From: Candidatus Melainabacteria bacterium
Lineage (GTDB): Bacteria; Cyanobacteriota; Vampirovibrionia; Obscuribacterales; Obscuribacteraceae
Assembly: GCA_020853845.1 (NCBI GenBank)
Contig: JADYYD010000273.1
Coordinates: 1 to 39,246 of the forward strand
Reading direction: 5' to 3'
Length of the DNA stretch: 39,246 bases
Below, piece after piece: positions 26,183-35,157 of the stretch. Within the stretch, counting starts at the first letter, position 1. The number at the start of each line of letters is the position of its first letter. A model generated the notes under the pieces. That model ran no database searches. It was not told the DNA's origin and was given only the letters and a program-made list of their open reading frames with translations. Both the position numbers and the translations under genes were made by a program.

Positions 26183-26440
26183 ATGAAACAGGAAGAACCT
26201 TCAAATCAATCGAAATGGCAGGACAGAATTGCCTTTGACAGCACCGTTCTGGCAGGAAAGCCGGTGATTAAAGGCACTCGAATTGCAGTTGAATTTATAA
26301 TTGACCTTTTGTCCCAAGGTTGGAGCAATGCTGATATAGCAAAAAACTATCCGAACGTTAGTGACGACGATGTTCGCGCTTGCCTGGCTTACGCAAGGGA
26401 TACCCTTTCGGCTGAGAGAGTTTACCCAATTGGGGCATAG
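26183..26440 (+). CDS. DUF433 antitoxin
   Basis: An 85-residue protein from the ATG at 26183, with AGGA 6 bases upstream (an in-frame GTG at 26159 and ATG at 26177 are less likely). It shows the DUF433 pattern: IAFDSTVLAGKPVIKGTRI, then VEFIIDLLSQGWSNADIAKNYPNVSDDDV (first and last residues of a helix-turn-helix-like stretch) and CLAYARDTL. Such proteins are the antitoxin partners of PIN-like toxins and usually repress their own operon. The stop TAG is immediately followed by the toxin start. Confidence 0.9.
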   Translation: MKQEEPSNQSKWQDRIAFDSTVLAGKPVIKGTRIAVEFIIDLLSQGWSNADIAKNYPNVSDDDVRACLAYARDTLSAERVYPIGA

Positions 26441-26812
26441 GTGTTGCGTTTCCTAGCTGATGAGAATTTTCCCGGACTCGCAGTGTCAGAGTTGCGCAGG
26501 CGAGGACATGACGTTGTCTGGATTCTCACCGAAACTCCTGGCATTTCAGATGAGGAAGTGCTCGCTCGTGCGAAGAATGAAGATCGTGTCCTTCTGACCT
26601 TTGATAAGGATTTTGGTGAATTAGTCTTTCGGGCTGGTAAGTCTGCGTCAAGTGGCTTGATTCTCTTTCGGATTTCTGCAAAGTCTCCAGACTATGTTGC
26701 AGAAACTGCGGCACGAGTGCTGGAACATCGAGACGATTGGCTTGGACACTTTGCTGTCGTAGAAGACAATAGAGTTCGATTGAAAAGGATACCGGAGAAG
26801 AAACGAACTTAG
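26441..26812 (+). CDS. DUF5615 PIN-like toxin
   Basis: A 123-residue protein starting with a GTG at 26441 directly after the antitoxin stop. The family features are FLADENF near the N-terminus (D7 and E8), RRRGHDVVWI, ISDEEVLARAKNEDRVLLTFDKDFGEL (D55 and D57; quoted by its ends) and a central GLILFRI strand. DUF5615 proteins have a PIN-like fold with acidic residues placed for metal-dependent RNA cleavage. With the adjacent DUF433 protein it makes a standard type II toxin-antitoxin module. All expected acidic residues are present, so the toxin looks intact. Confidence 0.9.
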   Translation: MLRFLADENFPGLAVSELRRRGHDVVWILTETPGISDEEVLARAKNEDRVLLTFDKDFGELVFRAGKSASSGLILFRISAKSPDYVAETAARVLEHRDDWLGHFAVVEDNRVRLKRIPEKKRT

Positions 26813-27003
26813 ATCGCCGAACACTCTATAGCTGTGTTTATCTCTTGCTACCCTTTCAGTCCCTTGAATTGTGCAGCAGGCGACTGCACGATTCGGATTC
26901 TGTGCTATACAATCAGCTTATGTATTGAACGCCAGCAGAACGAAAAGTTGATGACTACTCATGATGAATACATGACGCTGGTTCCGCTTAAGTGCAAATA
27001 TCA

Positions 27004-27369
27004 CTAATCGTTGACGCCGATTTCTGTGAACATGTAAGTGTTCTTGATTTTTTGGAACATAAAAATTTCTTCTCCGCAAAATGCACTGTAGTAGGTTGTG
27101 TCCTGCACCGGTTTTTGTTTTACCAGGCAATCACGCGTTTTCTTGTCGAAAAGCTGGTTGTACTTTGCGATGAATTCTTGTTTGTTCAGCTTTTTGTCAT
27201 TCCATAAATAAGGCAACTTTGTCATTGAAGCGATCGCTTCTTTGTCGTTCCTCTTGAGCGCATCGCAGAACTTTACCCAGAACGCATCAAAGCCGGGGTC
27301 TTTGCCTGTAGCTGTGGGAGCAAGCAAAAACAAACAGGCAATAAGAGTGATAAAGCGGGTTTTGCTCAT
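27004..27369 (-). CDS. Small secreted protein, function unknown
   Basis: A 121-residue protein from the ATG at 27369, with GGAG 6 bases upstream. A clear signal peptide (MSKTRFITLIACLFLLAPTA, cleavage near TATGKD) is followed by about 98 mature residues. The order of two N-terminal helices (FDAFWVKFCDALKRNDKEAI), a strand pair and a C-terminal sheet resembles NTF2-like/cystatin-like small exported domains. Two cysteines in the mature part (in FCDA and DCLV) plus one in AFCGEE could form a disulphide. It lies 83 bases downstream of the histidine kinase gene on the same strand and may be cotranscribed with it. No specific family is recognised. Confidence 0.8.
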   Translation of the reverse strand: MSKTRFITLIACLFLLAPTATGKDPGFDAFWVKFCDALKRNDKEAIASMTKLPYLWNDKKLNKQEFIAKYNQLFDKKTRDCLVKQKPVQDTTYYSAFCGEEIFMFQKIKNTYMFTEIGVND

Positions 27370-27452
27370 AATTTCTCCGTTTTGGTTGACATGGCTCTTC
27401 TGGAGTTCAATTCATTCTTGCGCATATGTTATCTCAAACTGCCGAATGGAAA

Positions 27453-29945
27453 CTAGCTTTCCTGGCGCGGAAGGCTGAATCTGAAAATACTGCCCTTTCC
27501 GTCGCTGCTTTCCACCCAGATCTTACCTTCATGCAATTCAACGATTGCTTTGCAGATGGCAAGTCCCAAACCAGAGCCGCCCGCCTTCGAATGATCCGCC
27601 GCACTCACCTGCTGAAACCGATCAAAGATCGAGGGAAGCATTTCAGCCGGTATGCCGCGGCCCTGATCTTCGATGCTAAACAGAACCTCGTTTTTGTTCG
27701 ATGAGATTTTGCATTTTATAGACGAGTTTGTAGGAGAAAACTTAATGGCATTCGAGATGAGATTGGTAATGACACGACTTATCTTGTCCTCGTCAGCATT
27801 AATACTCACCTCATCAGTTTCGCAAATCAATTCGATTTTTGATTCAGCAGCTAGTGCACTAAGCGACTGCACCGATTGCTCCAGCACGCGGGCGGCGGGA
27901 ATTTCCTGCTTGGTCAGGTCCATCATGCCGGCTTTGATTTTTTCGACATCGAGCAAGTCGTTGATTAAGCTGAGCATCCTTCCTGAATTTCTTTCTGCCA
28001 GCGTCAGCATCTTTTCTGCTTTTTCCGTCAACTCGCCAAGCAAGCCGGTAGACAGCATCTCGTGGAAATTTCTTATCGTCGATAGCGGTGTTCTCAGATC
28101 GTGAGTGATCATCGCCACCACTTCTTGCTTCATCCTCTCTGCTTCTTTGCGCTCGGTTATGTCGTGCACCACGCAGAAGATTGTTTTGTCTTTTTGAGAC
28201 CAGGTGGCGGACCAGAGCGTGTCGATTATCGCGCCGTCCTTTCTGACAAGACGCGCTTCGAATGGCTCAGCGTCGCCACCCTTCTTCAGCTTGTCGATCT
28301 CTTCGACGACCGGCTTGATATCGTCTTTGAAGATAAATTCGGCAAACAATTTACCGAATAGTTCGTTTGGTTGGTAGCCGAGAACAGAAAGGGATGCAGC
28401 ATTGACCGCCGTGAAGTGCCCGGCGTTTCCAATCGAGCAAATTACGTCGCGGGCATTCTCCAGAATAGCCCGCTGCTTTTGATTGACTTCATGCAGAGCA
28501 TCCGCCATCGAATGAAATGTGCGGTCCAGCTCGGAAATTTCGTCATTGCCTTTAACCGGCGGATTGAGAGGCATTTCGCTGGCCAGCCGAATGGCATTGT
28601 CATTCATGATGTTGACGCGCTTAGTCACACTGCGGATGGTAATTGCGATGACACTGAGACAGGTGAAAATAATCAGACACTCTGCCATAAGTACACTTCT
28701 GATTTGCATTCTGAGCCATTCTTGTTGTTTGGGACTGCGCACAGTTTGTTCGGTTTCGAGTGCCAAGAGCGAAAGCAGATCCGCGGACAAAATTCGTTTT
28801 ACGTCAATTTGAATTTGACGCCAAATATTTCGACGCTCCACGCTATGATCTATGTCATCAACACGAGCAGCCTTTATTTGTTTCTCCAGCCGACCGTACA
28901 TTGCTTCCATGATGCTGAAAGTATTGTCTGCCGCCTTCTTCGAGGCGTTGATAATTTCCGATTGAGCGGGTGCTTCTTGCAGAAGTTGATGCAACGTTTC
29001 GTAGTGAAAAGCGATAATGTGCCGCTTGTCCACTAAACGCGCAATGATATCCAGCTCCATATCCGGATAAAGCGGAACATATCTGCTGCCTTGTAAATCC
29101 TTTTCGTGTGAAGTTCTTGGACGCGCCAGCCCGTTTTGTACAATTAGCGTGTTTATATCAGCAAAATATGAATTGACCTCTCTCAGCGCACTCAATGTTT
29201 TGAGCGCCTGCACATTTCTTTGCACTTCTCTTTCGCTCTCTGTCTCGAGACTGTGGAGAAGAGCTGCGAATGCCGCCAATTGAATAACCAGCAATGCTGC
29301 AATCCAATTGAGACGGTCGGTCAATTTTTTAGCGAGAAAACATATTGCCAGAAGGAGCACCAAAGCCTTGAAGCAGAGGCAGACAGCTTTGATGTTGTTG
29401 ATGTCATGCAACTTTTGAACATTGCTTTCCGTGAGCTTTTCGGCATTTGCTTTTTCCTGAGCGCCCAGCTCTTTCAAATCCTCAGACACGACGGCAATCT
29501 CGTGCTTCTGCACTTGCACCCAAAGTGGATTAAGCTGACTGCTGATTTCTTCGGAAGACTGCTGAGATCTTTTCAGTGCTTCGGTTTCATCCAGGTGCTT
29601 AGCTGCGTTGGCCTCTGCAGCATTAACAACAGCAAGCTTCGTGGGGTTGTCGCGCACCAGATTTTTTAGTTCGGAAAAACTGGTATCAAGTTTTGATTTG
29701 TTGAACGGGGTAAATCTCTGCTCTTGAGACTGCATCTGATCTGCACAAGAACTGAACAAATCCTTCGCCTCTTGAAAGACTGTTTCAATCTTTGTTGCTA
29801 TCGTCCTGCTGAGCTTCGCTTGGATGGCATCTTCGTTGGCACCGTTGGAAAGATTGTGAATAGTAATCCAGAAAACAAGTTCAAAAATCAGCGCGCCTGC
29901 AATCAATCCGATAAGTTGTGGCGGAAGTTGAAATCTGAATTGCAT
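27453..29945 (-). CDS. Membrane-bound PAS sensor histidine kinase
   Basis: An 830-residue kinase from the ATG at 29945; the GTG at 29969 is rejected because it overlaps the -10 box of the promoter. Membrane helices lie at about 10-30, 187-205, 213-231 and 417-438, with coiled, charged extracytoplasmic regions between. A HAMP-like linker (about 436-490) leads to a PAS domain (490-595; ILENARDVICSIGNAG) ending in DITERKEAE. The HisKA phosphoacceptor is H615 in MITHDLRTPL. The ATPase domain has the N box (N728, N732), DQGRG (760-764) and GGSGLGLAI (789-797), so activity is expected. No receiver domain is fused and no response regulator is adjacent, so it is an orphan kinase; the receiver-Hpt-GGDEF protein at 2783 is a possible but unproven target. 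Confidence 0.95.
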   Translation of the reverse strand: MQFRFQLPPQLIGLIAGALIFELVFWITIHNLSNGANEDAIQAKLSRTIATKIETVFQEAKDLFSSCADQMQSQEQRFTPFNKSKLDTSFSELKNLVRDNPTKLAVVNAAEANAAKHLDETEALKRSQQSSEEISSQLNPLWVQVQKHEIAVVSEDLKELGAQEKANAEKLTESNVQKLHDINNIKAVCLCFKALVLLLAICFLAKKLTDRLNWIAALLVIQLAAFAALLHSLETESEREVQRNVQALKTLSALREVNSYFADINTLIVQNGLARPRTSHEKDLQGSRYVPLYPDMELDIIARLVDKRHIIAFHYETLHQLLQEAPAQSEIINASKKAADNTFSIMEAMYGRLEKQIKAARVDDIDHSVERRNIWRQIQIDVKRILSADLLSLLALETEQTVRSPKQQEWLRMQIRSVLMAECLIIFTCLSVIAITIRSVTKRVNIMNDNAIRLASEMPLNPPVKGNDEISELDRTFHSMADALHEVNQKQRAILENARDVICSIGNAGHFTAVNAASLSVLGYQPNELFGKLFAEFIFKDDIKPVVEEIDKLKKGGDAEPFEARLVRKDGAIIDTLWSATWSQKDKTIFCVVHDITERKEAERMKQEVVAMITHDLRTPLSTIRNFHEMLSTGLLGELTEKAEKMLTLAERNSGRMLSLINDLLDVEKIKAGMMDLTKQEIPAARVLEQSVQSLSALAAESKIELICETDEVSINADEDKISRVITNLISNAIKFSPTNSSIKCKISSNKNEVLFSIEDQGRGIPAEMLPSIFDRFQQVSAADHSKAGGSGLGLAICKAIVELHEGKIWVESSDGKGSIFRFSLPRQES

Positions 29946-29967
29946 GTGAGAATTTCCGTTTCTGAAC

Positions 29968-29995
29968 ACTATAGATTCTGGCGGCGCTCTATCAA
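29968..29995 (-). promoter_or_regulatory. Sigma70-type promoter of the histidine kinase gene
   Basis: On the minus strand, -35 TTGATA (29995-29990) and -10 TATAGT (29973-29968) are separated by 16 bases. Each hexamer matches the consensus at five of six positions. Transcription would begin near 29961, giving a short leader to the ATG at 29945. Confidence 0.6.
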
Positions 29996-30140
29996 AGCCC
30001 CGGCGATAAGGTTTTAAGCCGTTCGATCAACGTGAAATAGTCCGATAATGCTCGAATTCCTTACTAAATAAGATATATAGGTTGATCACTGCCGGGAGCC
30101 GGGCACAATTACCTTGAAGATTAAACAGTGGGACCTTTGA

Positions 30141-31868
30141 ATGTACAAACCGAAGCGCCAGGTTCGCCTGGACCCGATGAAATATCCGCCCCGCATGAGC
30201 GACCTGAAGAATTTGCTTCAGGAAGCAACAGTCAATAAGGGTTGCACGGTCGAACTTCCTTTTTCGGCGATGAACAGCAAGTGGAGCTTGACCGTTCGCT
30301 CGGAAATCGGCGGCTCGCAGGAGCCGATGTGGACACTTTATGAAGGCGAGGGCTCCAGTTCGAGAGTGGTGTGGAGCACGCCTTTCGACGATGTCGAACT
30401 TTTGCAGGACGTATTGCATCTGTCTTTGCCTCAAGAAATTTCCAAAGTAGCAATGCCGCCCGAAGTTCAGGCCCCGGCGCCCAAGCCGGAAGCTCAGCCG
30501 AACGGGCAGGGGCTTGCCGATGAGCAGCCGCATTCATTTGCTGCATTCGATAAATCCAGCGCGCTTATGCGTGAATCTAACACGCGGATGCCCGCAGCTC
30601 CCCAGCCGCAGGCGCCACCCGCGCCGGCACCGGCGCCCCCTCAGCCACAGCCGCAGCCGCAAATGCCCGCCGGCTACCCGCAGCAGCAGATGCCACCCGG
30701 CTATCCGCAACAAATGCCGCCCGGTTACGGCTACCCGCCCGGCTATCCTCAGCAAATGCCTCCGGGTTACGGTTATCCGCCCGGTTATGGCTATCCACCC
30801 GGCTACCCTCAGCAGATGCCGCCCGGCTATGGTTATCCGCCCGGGTACGGCTATCCGCCCGGCTATGGTTACCCGCCCGGCTATCCGCAGCAACAGATGC
30901 CGCCCGGCTACCCGCAACAACAGATGCCGCCCGGGTATCCCCAACAGCAGCAGGGTTATCCGCAGCAGCAGATGCCGCAGGATCCCAATCAGAACTACCA
31001 GGGGCAACCGGCTCCAGGCGCATCCGGCGCCTATCCGGGTCAAATGAATCCCGGCGTATCAGGAACATACCCTGCAGCGTCTCCTCAACAATCCGGTGCT
31101 TATCCGTCCGTCGAGTTCGCATCAGGCAGCTATCCTACAGTCGGCGGCGACATGCTAGCCAAACGACCGAATTTTCTGCTCGGTCACTTTCTCGTAGAGG
31201 CCGGCTTGATTCCGGAGCCTACTTTGGACGCGGCTTTGCAATTGCAGGGCATGGTCAAGAGTGGAACGCTCAATGCCAAACAAGCCGGAGAAGCGGTTCG
31301 GCGGGCGCACACTCGCGGCGGCAAGGTGGACACTAATACGTTTACGGCAACGCCAGCCAAAAAGATCGATTCCGGCGATGTTGAAGCAACGGCTCCGCCG
31401 CTTGGACAAGTACTTATAGAAGCAGGTTTGATAAGCGTGCCTGTGTTGAAGGCTGCGTTGAATTTGCAGGAAGTTGTTCGCACCGGTGCACTTACGCGCG
31501 AGGAGGCTCTGGAAGCCTTCATCCGTGAGCATTACGGAGTAGATGCGAAGAGTGCGCGCAAGGCTATCGCCAAGAATTCGATGGATTCGAAAGTGATTGG
31601 TTTGCTCGTCAAAGCCGGTTTGCTGACTGAGCAAGATGTGCAGACAGCTCAGACGGTCAAGAAAAAACACGGCGGAGACGTTGTGAAAATTCTTACGGCA
31701 GCAGGAAAGCTCGACAAAGTCCTGCTTGGCGCCGCCAATCAGTGTCACGAATTGATCGAGCAAAAGCGCCTCAAAGTGGAACAAGCAATCATCGCCTTGC
31801 ACTATTGCGAACGCATGAGAGTTTCATTTGATGACGCCGTAGAAGAAATGGGCTGGGAAAAACCATAA
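30141..31868 (+). CDS. Proline-rich modular protein with MshEN-like C-terminal helices (paralogue 2)
   Basis: A 575-residue protein from the ATG at 30141, paralogous to 6696-8192. The N-terminal domain (about 20-100) shares ELPF and MWTLYEG with paralogue 1. A disordered tract rich in Pro, Tyr, Gly and Gln (about 150-330) contains the PPGY repeat array. The C-terminal helical region (340-575) has two segments that fit the MshEN spacing LG-x2-L-x3-G-x-[LI]-x4-L-x3-L-x2-Q exactly: 347-369 (opening [11 protein letters not shown]) and 421-443 ([11 protein letters not shown]). A third, weaker unit follows ([13 protein letters not shown]). The Arg that usually precedes this motif is absent in both. 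MshEN domains bind c-di-GMP in secretion and pilus ATPases, but no ATPase domain is present here. The epimerase-like gene follows after 6 bases. Confidence 0.88.
   Translation: MYKPKRQVRLDPMKYPPRMSDLKNLLQEATVNKGCTVELPFSAMNSKWSLTVRSEIGGSQEPMWTLYEGEGSSSRVVWSTPFDDVELLQDVLHLSLPQEISKVAMPPEVQAPAPKPEAQPNGQGLADEQPHSFAAFDKSSALMRESNTRMPAAPQPQAPPAPAPAPPQPQPQPQMPAGYPQQQMPPGYPQQMPPGYGYPPGYPQQMPPGYGYPPGYGYPPGYPQQMPPGYGYPPGYGYPPGYGYPPGYPQQQMPPGYPQQQMPPGYPQQQQGYPQQQMPQDPNQNYQGQPAPGASGAYPGQMNPGVSGTYPAASPQQSGAYPSVEFASGSYPTVGGDMLAKRPNFLLGHFLVEAGLIPEPTLDAALQLQGMVKSGTLNAKQAGEAVRRAHTRGGKVDTNTFTATPAKKIDSGDVEATAPPLGQVLIEAGLISVPVLKAALNLQEVVRTGALTREEALEAFIREHYGVDAKSARKAIAKNSMDSKVIGLLVKAGLLTEQDVQTAQTVKKKHGGDVVKILTAAGKLDKVLLGAANQCHELIEQKRLKVEQAIIALHYCERMRVSFDDAVEEMGWEKP
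30669..30980 (+). repeat. Coding [12 protein letters not shown] tandem repeat tract
   Basis: About 104 codons inside the proline-rich gene encode repeated [10 protein letters not shown] and GYPPGY units. The DNA repeats are imperfect, with varied synonymous codons (CCCGGC, CCGGGT, CCCGGT), which suggests selection on the protein rather than recent expansion. Such tracts are usually disordered, can phase-separate or stick to surfaces, and vary in length between strains. Confidence 0.9.
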
Positions 31869-31874
31869 CCGGCA

Positions 31875-32717
31875 ATGGCATCAGAAAAGCGAAAACTTGT
31901 TTTTCTTGGCGTCGGTCAGGTGGCGCGCGCGCTTGCTGATAAAGCGAGAGAAACTAACCATGGCTATGAATTATACGGCACCACCCGCAGTGCCGAGCAT
32001 GCTGATGCGATCCGCAGTGCCGGCATCGAGCCAATTATAGTTCCAACGTTTTCCGGCAATGTGGAACAACTGACTGCTGCGATGAAGGATGCCTTTGTCG
32101 TGGCGACTTTTCCGCCCGAGCCTTCGTCCGATTGCCAGGCGTCAGTACTGGCGGAAGCGTCGGCCGCAAAAATCGTATATGTCTCGTCCACGTCGGTTTA
32201 CGGAAAAATAGAAGGAACAATCGACGAAAACACTTCTGAAGATTTCAAATCGCCACAATCCACGACTCGTTTGCAGGCTGAAGAGAGTTGGTGGTCGGTC
32301 GGGGCTACCATCATTCGCGCGCCTGGAATTTATGGACGTGGAAGTGGGCTCCACCACAGGCTTTTGAGCGGGCAGTATCGCTTGCCTGGCGATGGCGGCA
32401 ATTATGTTTCTCGAATTCACGTTGACGATTTGAGCGCGATGATACTTCGGGCTCTGGAAGTCGAGCCTGAAGAAAGTATCTATCTCGCCGGCGATCGATT
32501 GCCCACTACACACCGTGAGTTGGTCGAGTGGCTTGTAGAACGTCTTTCTCTGCCGTTCCCTGAGAGTGTTCCTTTGGAAAGTTGCCACTACACGCAGCAG
32601 GGAAACAGGAAAATCGATGCGCGAAAAATCGTTTCCGATCTAAAGATCGAACTCAAATATCCGACCTACAAGGAAGGATATGGCGAGGAACTGTCGAGAC
32701 TGCAGCGTACTTCCTGA
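31875..32717 (+). CDS. NAD-dependent epimerase/dehydratase-like protein (YeeZ-like)
   Basis: A 280-residue short-chain dehydrogenase-fold protein from the ATG at 31875. The N-terminal Rossmann motif is FLGVGQVARALA (about 10-21), shorter than the classical GxxGxxG form. Further family segments are YVSSTSVYGK (about 102-111), with the Tyr of SVYG, IIRAPGIYGRGSG and YVSRIHVDDLSAMI. The usual YxxxK catalytic pair is not evident, so dehydrogenase or dehydratase activity is uncertain. E. coli YeeZ has this overall shape, and its function is also unsettled. The gene follows paralogue 2 with a 6-base gap and is very likely translated from the same transcript. It converges on the TPR gene at 32752. 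Confidence 0.88.
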   Translation: MASEKRKLVFLGVGQVARALADKARETNHGYELYGTTRSAEHADAIRSAGIEPIIVPTFSGNVEQLTAAMKDAFVVATFPPEPSSDCQASVLAEASAAKIVYVSSTSVYGKIEGTIDENTSEDFKSPQSTTRLQAEESWWSVGATIIRAPGIYGRGSGLHHRLLSGQYRLPGDGGNYVSRIHVDDLSAMILRALEVEPEESIYLAGDRLPTTHRELVEWLVERLSLPFPESVPLESCHYTQQGNRKIDARKIVSDLKIELKYPTYKEGYGEELSRLQRTS

Positions 32718-32751
32718 ATGTGTAAACGCTGTTCCAGCGCGATTTTGTCTT

Positions 32752-34284
32752 CTATCCTGGAAATCTGCGCTTGGGCGCATGGAATGGGAATGTAAAAATG
32801 ACATTGCCGACCGGCACAGTGATCATCAATTCTTCTTTGCGCGGATTTAGATAAAACAACTGTCCGGTTCTTGATTCGAAAGGCTCGAGCGTAACAGGAA
32901 CAAGTCCGAACGCTCCTTGATTGCGCGAGCGCACCAGGTCCTCTTCGACCACGGCTTGTGCTTGCTCTTCCAGTCCTTCCGGCGAGCGATTGAGCATGAA
33001 CTTTTCCGGCGGCAGAATTCGCTGCGTGCCGCCCCATTTGCCGTAGATTCCAAATATATTCGGACCGCGAAACATGTCGTGTCCTTTTGACGGAACAAAA
33101 CCTCTTACTACGCGAGTCTTTTGAATATTCGCAAGCCACGGTCGATTGTAAGTGTAATCCCACATCGTGCGCTCTCGACGCCGGTAATCAAAAGTGTTTT
33201 CCGGCACCAGCAGAAGCGGCTTGTACGGCTCGGCTGCCTCCGTCAGCGAAGCTTTGCCCAGCCCGAGATCGACGCGTTTATCGCCTATATTCGTGATGCA
33301 AATGAGAACTCCGACAATTTCCCAGCAGTCAACAATGGTGCACGCCACGCGCACTTGATTGGTGGCAATGTATTTGAGTGGAAAGTCCGCATCGGCAAAC
33401 TCCTGCGAACGAGGGCTACCGTCTTCCCACTTGAAGCGAACACTGCCCCCAATCTTGGGCGGCTGCTCGAAGTTGACCGACTTGTCTTTCAGGCTGTAAC
33501 TGCGCTCGAAATACTCACGCGAACGGTTGCGTTTTCCTATGGCGTGATAAAAAAGAGCCGCTTCTCGAAGAGCATCGGCAAGGTCCAGCGAACGTGCGCC
33601 GGGACTGTCTTCCAGTATCTCGAGTCCGTGTTGCATGGCTGTATGCGCTTCTTCCGACCATCCTTTAGCTCCGCAAACGGCACCAAGAATTATGTAGCTT
33701 TCTGCTAGATCGTGATCGCGCTTATCGAGAATGCGCTTTCTGATTTCAATCGCTTCTCGAATCAGAGGCTCCGCTTTCGAGAATTTTCCTGCATGGAAAG
33801 CCGCGGAAGCTGCGCCATGAAGACTGTGTGCATATTCGCGCGACTCGGTTCCGAATAGCTTGCGCGACTGATCCATGCACTGTTGAAACAGGTCATTGGC
33901 CGGAATAAATCGTTCTTTATGCAGATACACATCCGCCAATGCCAGGCGTGCGGCAATCAACTGCTCCGGCTTTGCATACAGTTTCTTGGCTTCCTTTATT
34001 GCTTCCAGGAATTTGCTTTCAGCTTCATCGTCCGCTCGAATTTCAGACGCTTTCAAGCCTGCCTGCATCAGCCGATCGAACATGCTGGCGTTGGAAGGAA
34101 GAGGTTGAGTGAACGCCGCGGAGGCGGAGCGCGTTTTTGCCGGCGGCAGCGGCGCGTCTTCTGCAAAGCACGCTATGGACGAACCAAAGACCAGAGAAAC
34201 AGCCAGAAACGCGGACAGCGGGCTGCGATTGGGTTTTGCTGACTGGAATGAATCGACTGCAAGTGTGGACATCTTTTTAGCCAT
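32752..34284 (-). CDS. Exported TPR protein with unassigned C-terminal domain
   Basis: A 510-residue protein from the ATG at 34284 (ATG 34272 possible). A hydrophobic segment near the N-terminus (about 23-41, LSAFLAVSLVFGSSIACFAE) acts as a signal peptide. Four to five TPRs of the 42-residue type cover about 68-285; KFSKAEPLIREAIEIRKRIL is a clear unit. The C-terminal 225 residues form a beta-rich domain that I cannot assign; it ends VPVGNVIFTFPFHAPKRRFPG. The gene lies 64 bases downstream of lemA on the same strand and may be in the same operon. It could be a surface or periplasmic binding protein working with the LemA/DUF2207 proteins. Confidence 0.87.
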   Translation of the reverse strand: MAKKMSTLAVDSFQSAKPNRSPLSAFLAVSLVFGSSIACFAEDAPLPPAKTRSASAAFTQPLPSNASMFDRLMQAGLKASEIRADDEAESKFLEAIKEAKKLYAKPEQLIAARLALADVYLHKERFIPANDLFQQCMDQSRKLFGTESREYAHSLHGAASAAFHAGKFSKAEPLIREAIEIRKRILDKRDHDLAESYIILGAVCGAKGWSEEAHTAMQHGLEILEDSPGARSLDLADALREAALFYHAIGKRNRSREYFERSYSLKDKSVNFEQPPKIGGSVRFKWEDGSPRSQEFADADFPLKYIATNQVRVACTIVDCWEIVGVLICITNIGDKRVDLGLGKASLTEAAEPYKPLLLVPENTFDYRRRERTMWDYTYNRPWLANIQKTRVVRGFVPSKGHDMFRGPNIFGIYGKWGGTQRILPPEKFMLNRSPEGLEEQAQAVVEEDLVRSRNQGAFGLVPVTLEPFESRTGQLFYLNPRKEELMITVPVGNVIFTFPFHAPKRRFPG

Positions 34285-34348
34285 GTCATCCGGGACGTTG
34301 AATCACCGCCAGTGGTGGCGCGATGATTTTTGCGTTAGAAGCGAAGCT

Positions 34349-34978
34349 CTAGTTTCTCTTTTCTTCGATCGCAGAATTAAGCTTTATCACTCCGCCCGGT
34401 TCTTGCGATTGATTGCCGCTGGAAAAACTGATTTTTACAGGATCGAAAGCATTGGGGTCTTCGATGCCGAAATAAGTTTGCGGCTTGAACCCCATCGGTC
34501 CGGCGATAAGCACTGATGGAAACGTTTCTACGGCGGTGTTCATTTCACGAACGGTGGCGTTGTAAAAGCGACGCGCCTGCGAAATTCTTGTTTCGGTGTC
34601 GTTGAGCGCATTTTGCAGTTGATTGAAATTCTCGTTGGCTTTCAACTGAGGGTAGGCTTCGCTGAGCGCCATGAGTTTCGTCAGCGCGCCGCTCAAGGCG
34701 TTATTAGCCAGCGCTTGCGCTTCCGGCGCCCCGGAAACCGCAGCAGCGCTGTTGCGCGCCTTTATGACGGCTTCTAAAGTGTCTTTTTCGTGCCCGGCAT
34801 AGCCCTTGACGGTCTCGACCAGGTTGGGAATGAGGTCGTAGCGGCGCCGCAATTCGGTTTCAATCGCCGACCAGCTCTCTCTGACGCTCTGCCTGATTAG
34901 AACTAGTTGGTTGTAAGTGCCAACCATCCAGAGAGCGATAACGCCCAGAAAAACCAACATTCCGATTGCGATATACAT
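34349..34978 (-). CDS. lemA: LemA family membrane protein
   Basis: A 209-residue protein from the ATG at 34978, with GGAGG 11 bases upstream; a TTG further upstream is possible. One membrane helix near the N-terminus (about 2-20) is followed by a long helical region with the LemA signatures YNQLVLIRQSVRESWSAIE, RRYDLIPNLVETVKGYAGHE and ISQARRFYNATVREMN, then PSVLIAGPMGFKPQTYFG. LemA proteins are widespread bacterial envelope proteins of uncertain function that frequently pair with DUF2207 (YciQ-like) proteins. Here the partner gene is divergent, 179 bases away across a shared promoter region. Confidence 0.95.
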   Translation of the reverse strand: MYIAIGMLVFLGVIALWMVGTYNQLVLIRQSVRESWSAIETELRRRYDLIPNLVETVKGYAGHEKDTLEAVIKARNSAAAVSGAPEAQALANNALSGALTKLMALSEAYPQLKANENFNQLQNALNDTETRISQARRFYNATVREMNTAVETFPSVLIAGPMGFKPQTYFGIEDPNAFDPVKISFSSGNQSQEPGGVIKLNSAIEEKRN

Positions 34979-35006
34979 GCAAGGATGAACCTCCAAGGCT
35001 GGTTCG

Positions 35007-35034
35007 ATTATACCCCCGGCGAACCATATATAAT
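35007..35034. promoter_or_regulatory. Divergent -10 boxes between lemA and the DUF2207 gene
   Basis: Two perfect TATAAT hexamers point away from each other's gene: one on the minus strand (35012-35007), about 30 bases before the lemA ATG, and one on the plus strand (35029-35034), 124 bases before the DUF2207 ATG. Neither has a convincing -35 box at 16-18 bases, so activator-dependent or weak promoters are possible. The overlap of the two would allow coordinated control. Confidence 0.4.
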
Positions 35035-35157
35035 TGTTTGATTAACGAACACGTTGCCAGGCGGAGAAACGACAAGAATGGGAATAGATTTTTCAGTTCT
35101 TTAGTCGGCACGAAATTGGCAACAGTCTCACCGGTCGTTTTAAAAAAAGGACAGTCG

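Noticed and set aside
26871-26889. GTGCAG/CTGCAC hairpin after the toxin gene
   Set aside because: Six-bp stem with no T run; could occur by chance in this AT-mixed gap.
30669-30980. Regular repeats that could be mistaken for a CRISPR array
   Set aside because: Repeats are in frame, imperfect, lack unique spacers and encode PPGY units inside a clear CDS.
32727-32739. CGCTG-TTC-CAGCG hairpin between convergent genes
   Set aside because: The stem is only 5 bp and is followed by a short ATTTTG stretch; too weak to call a terminator.
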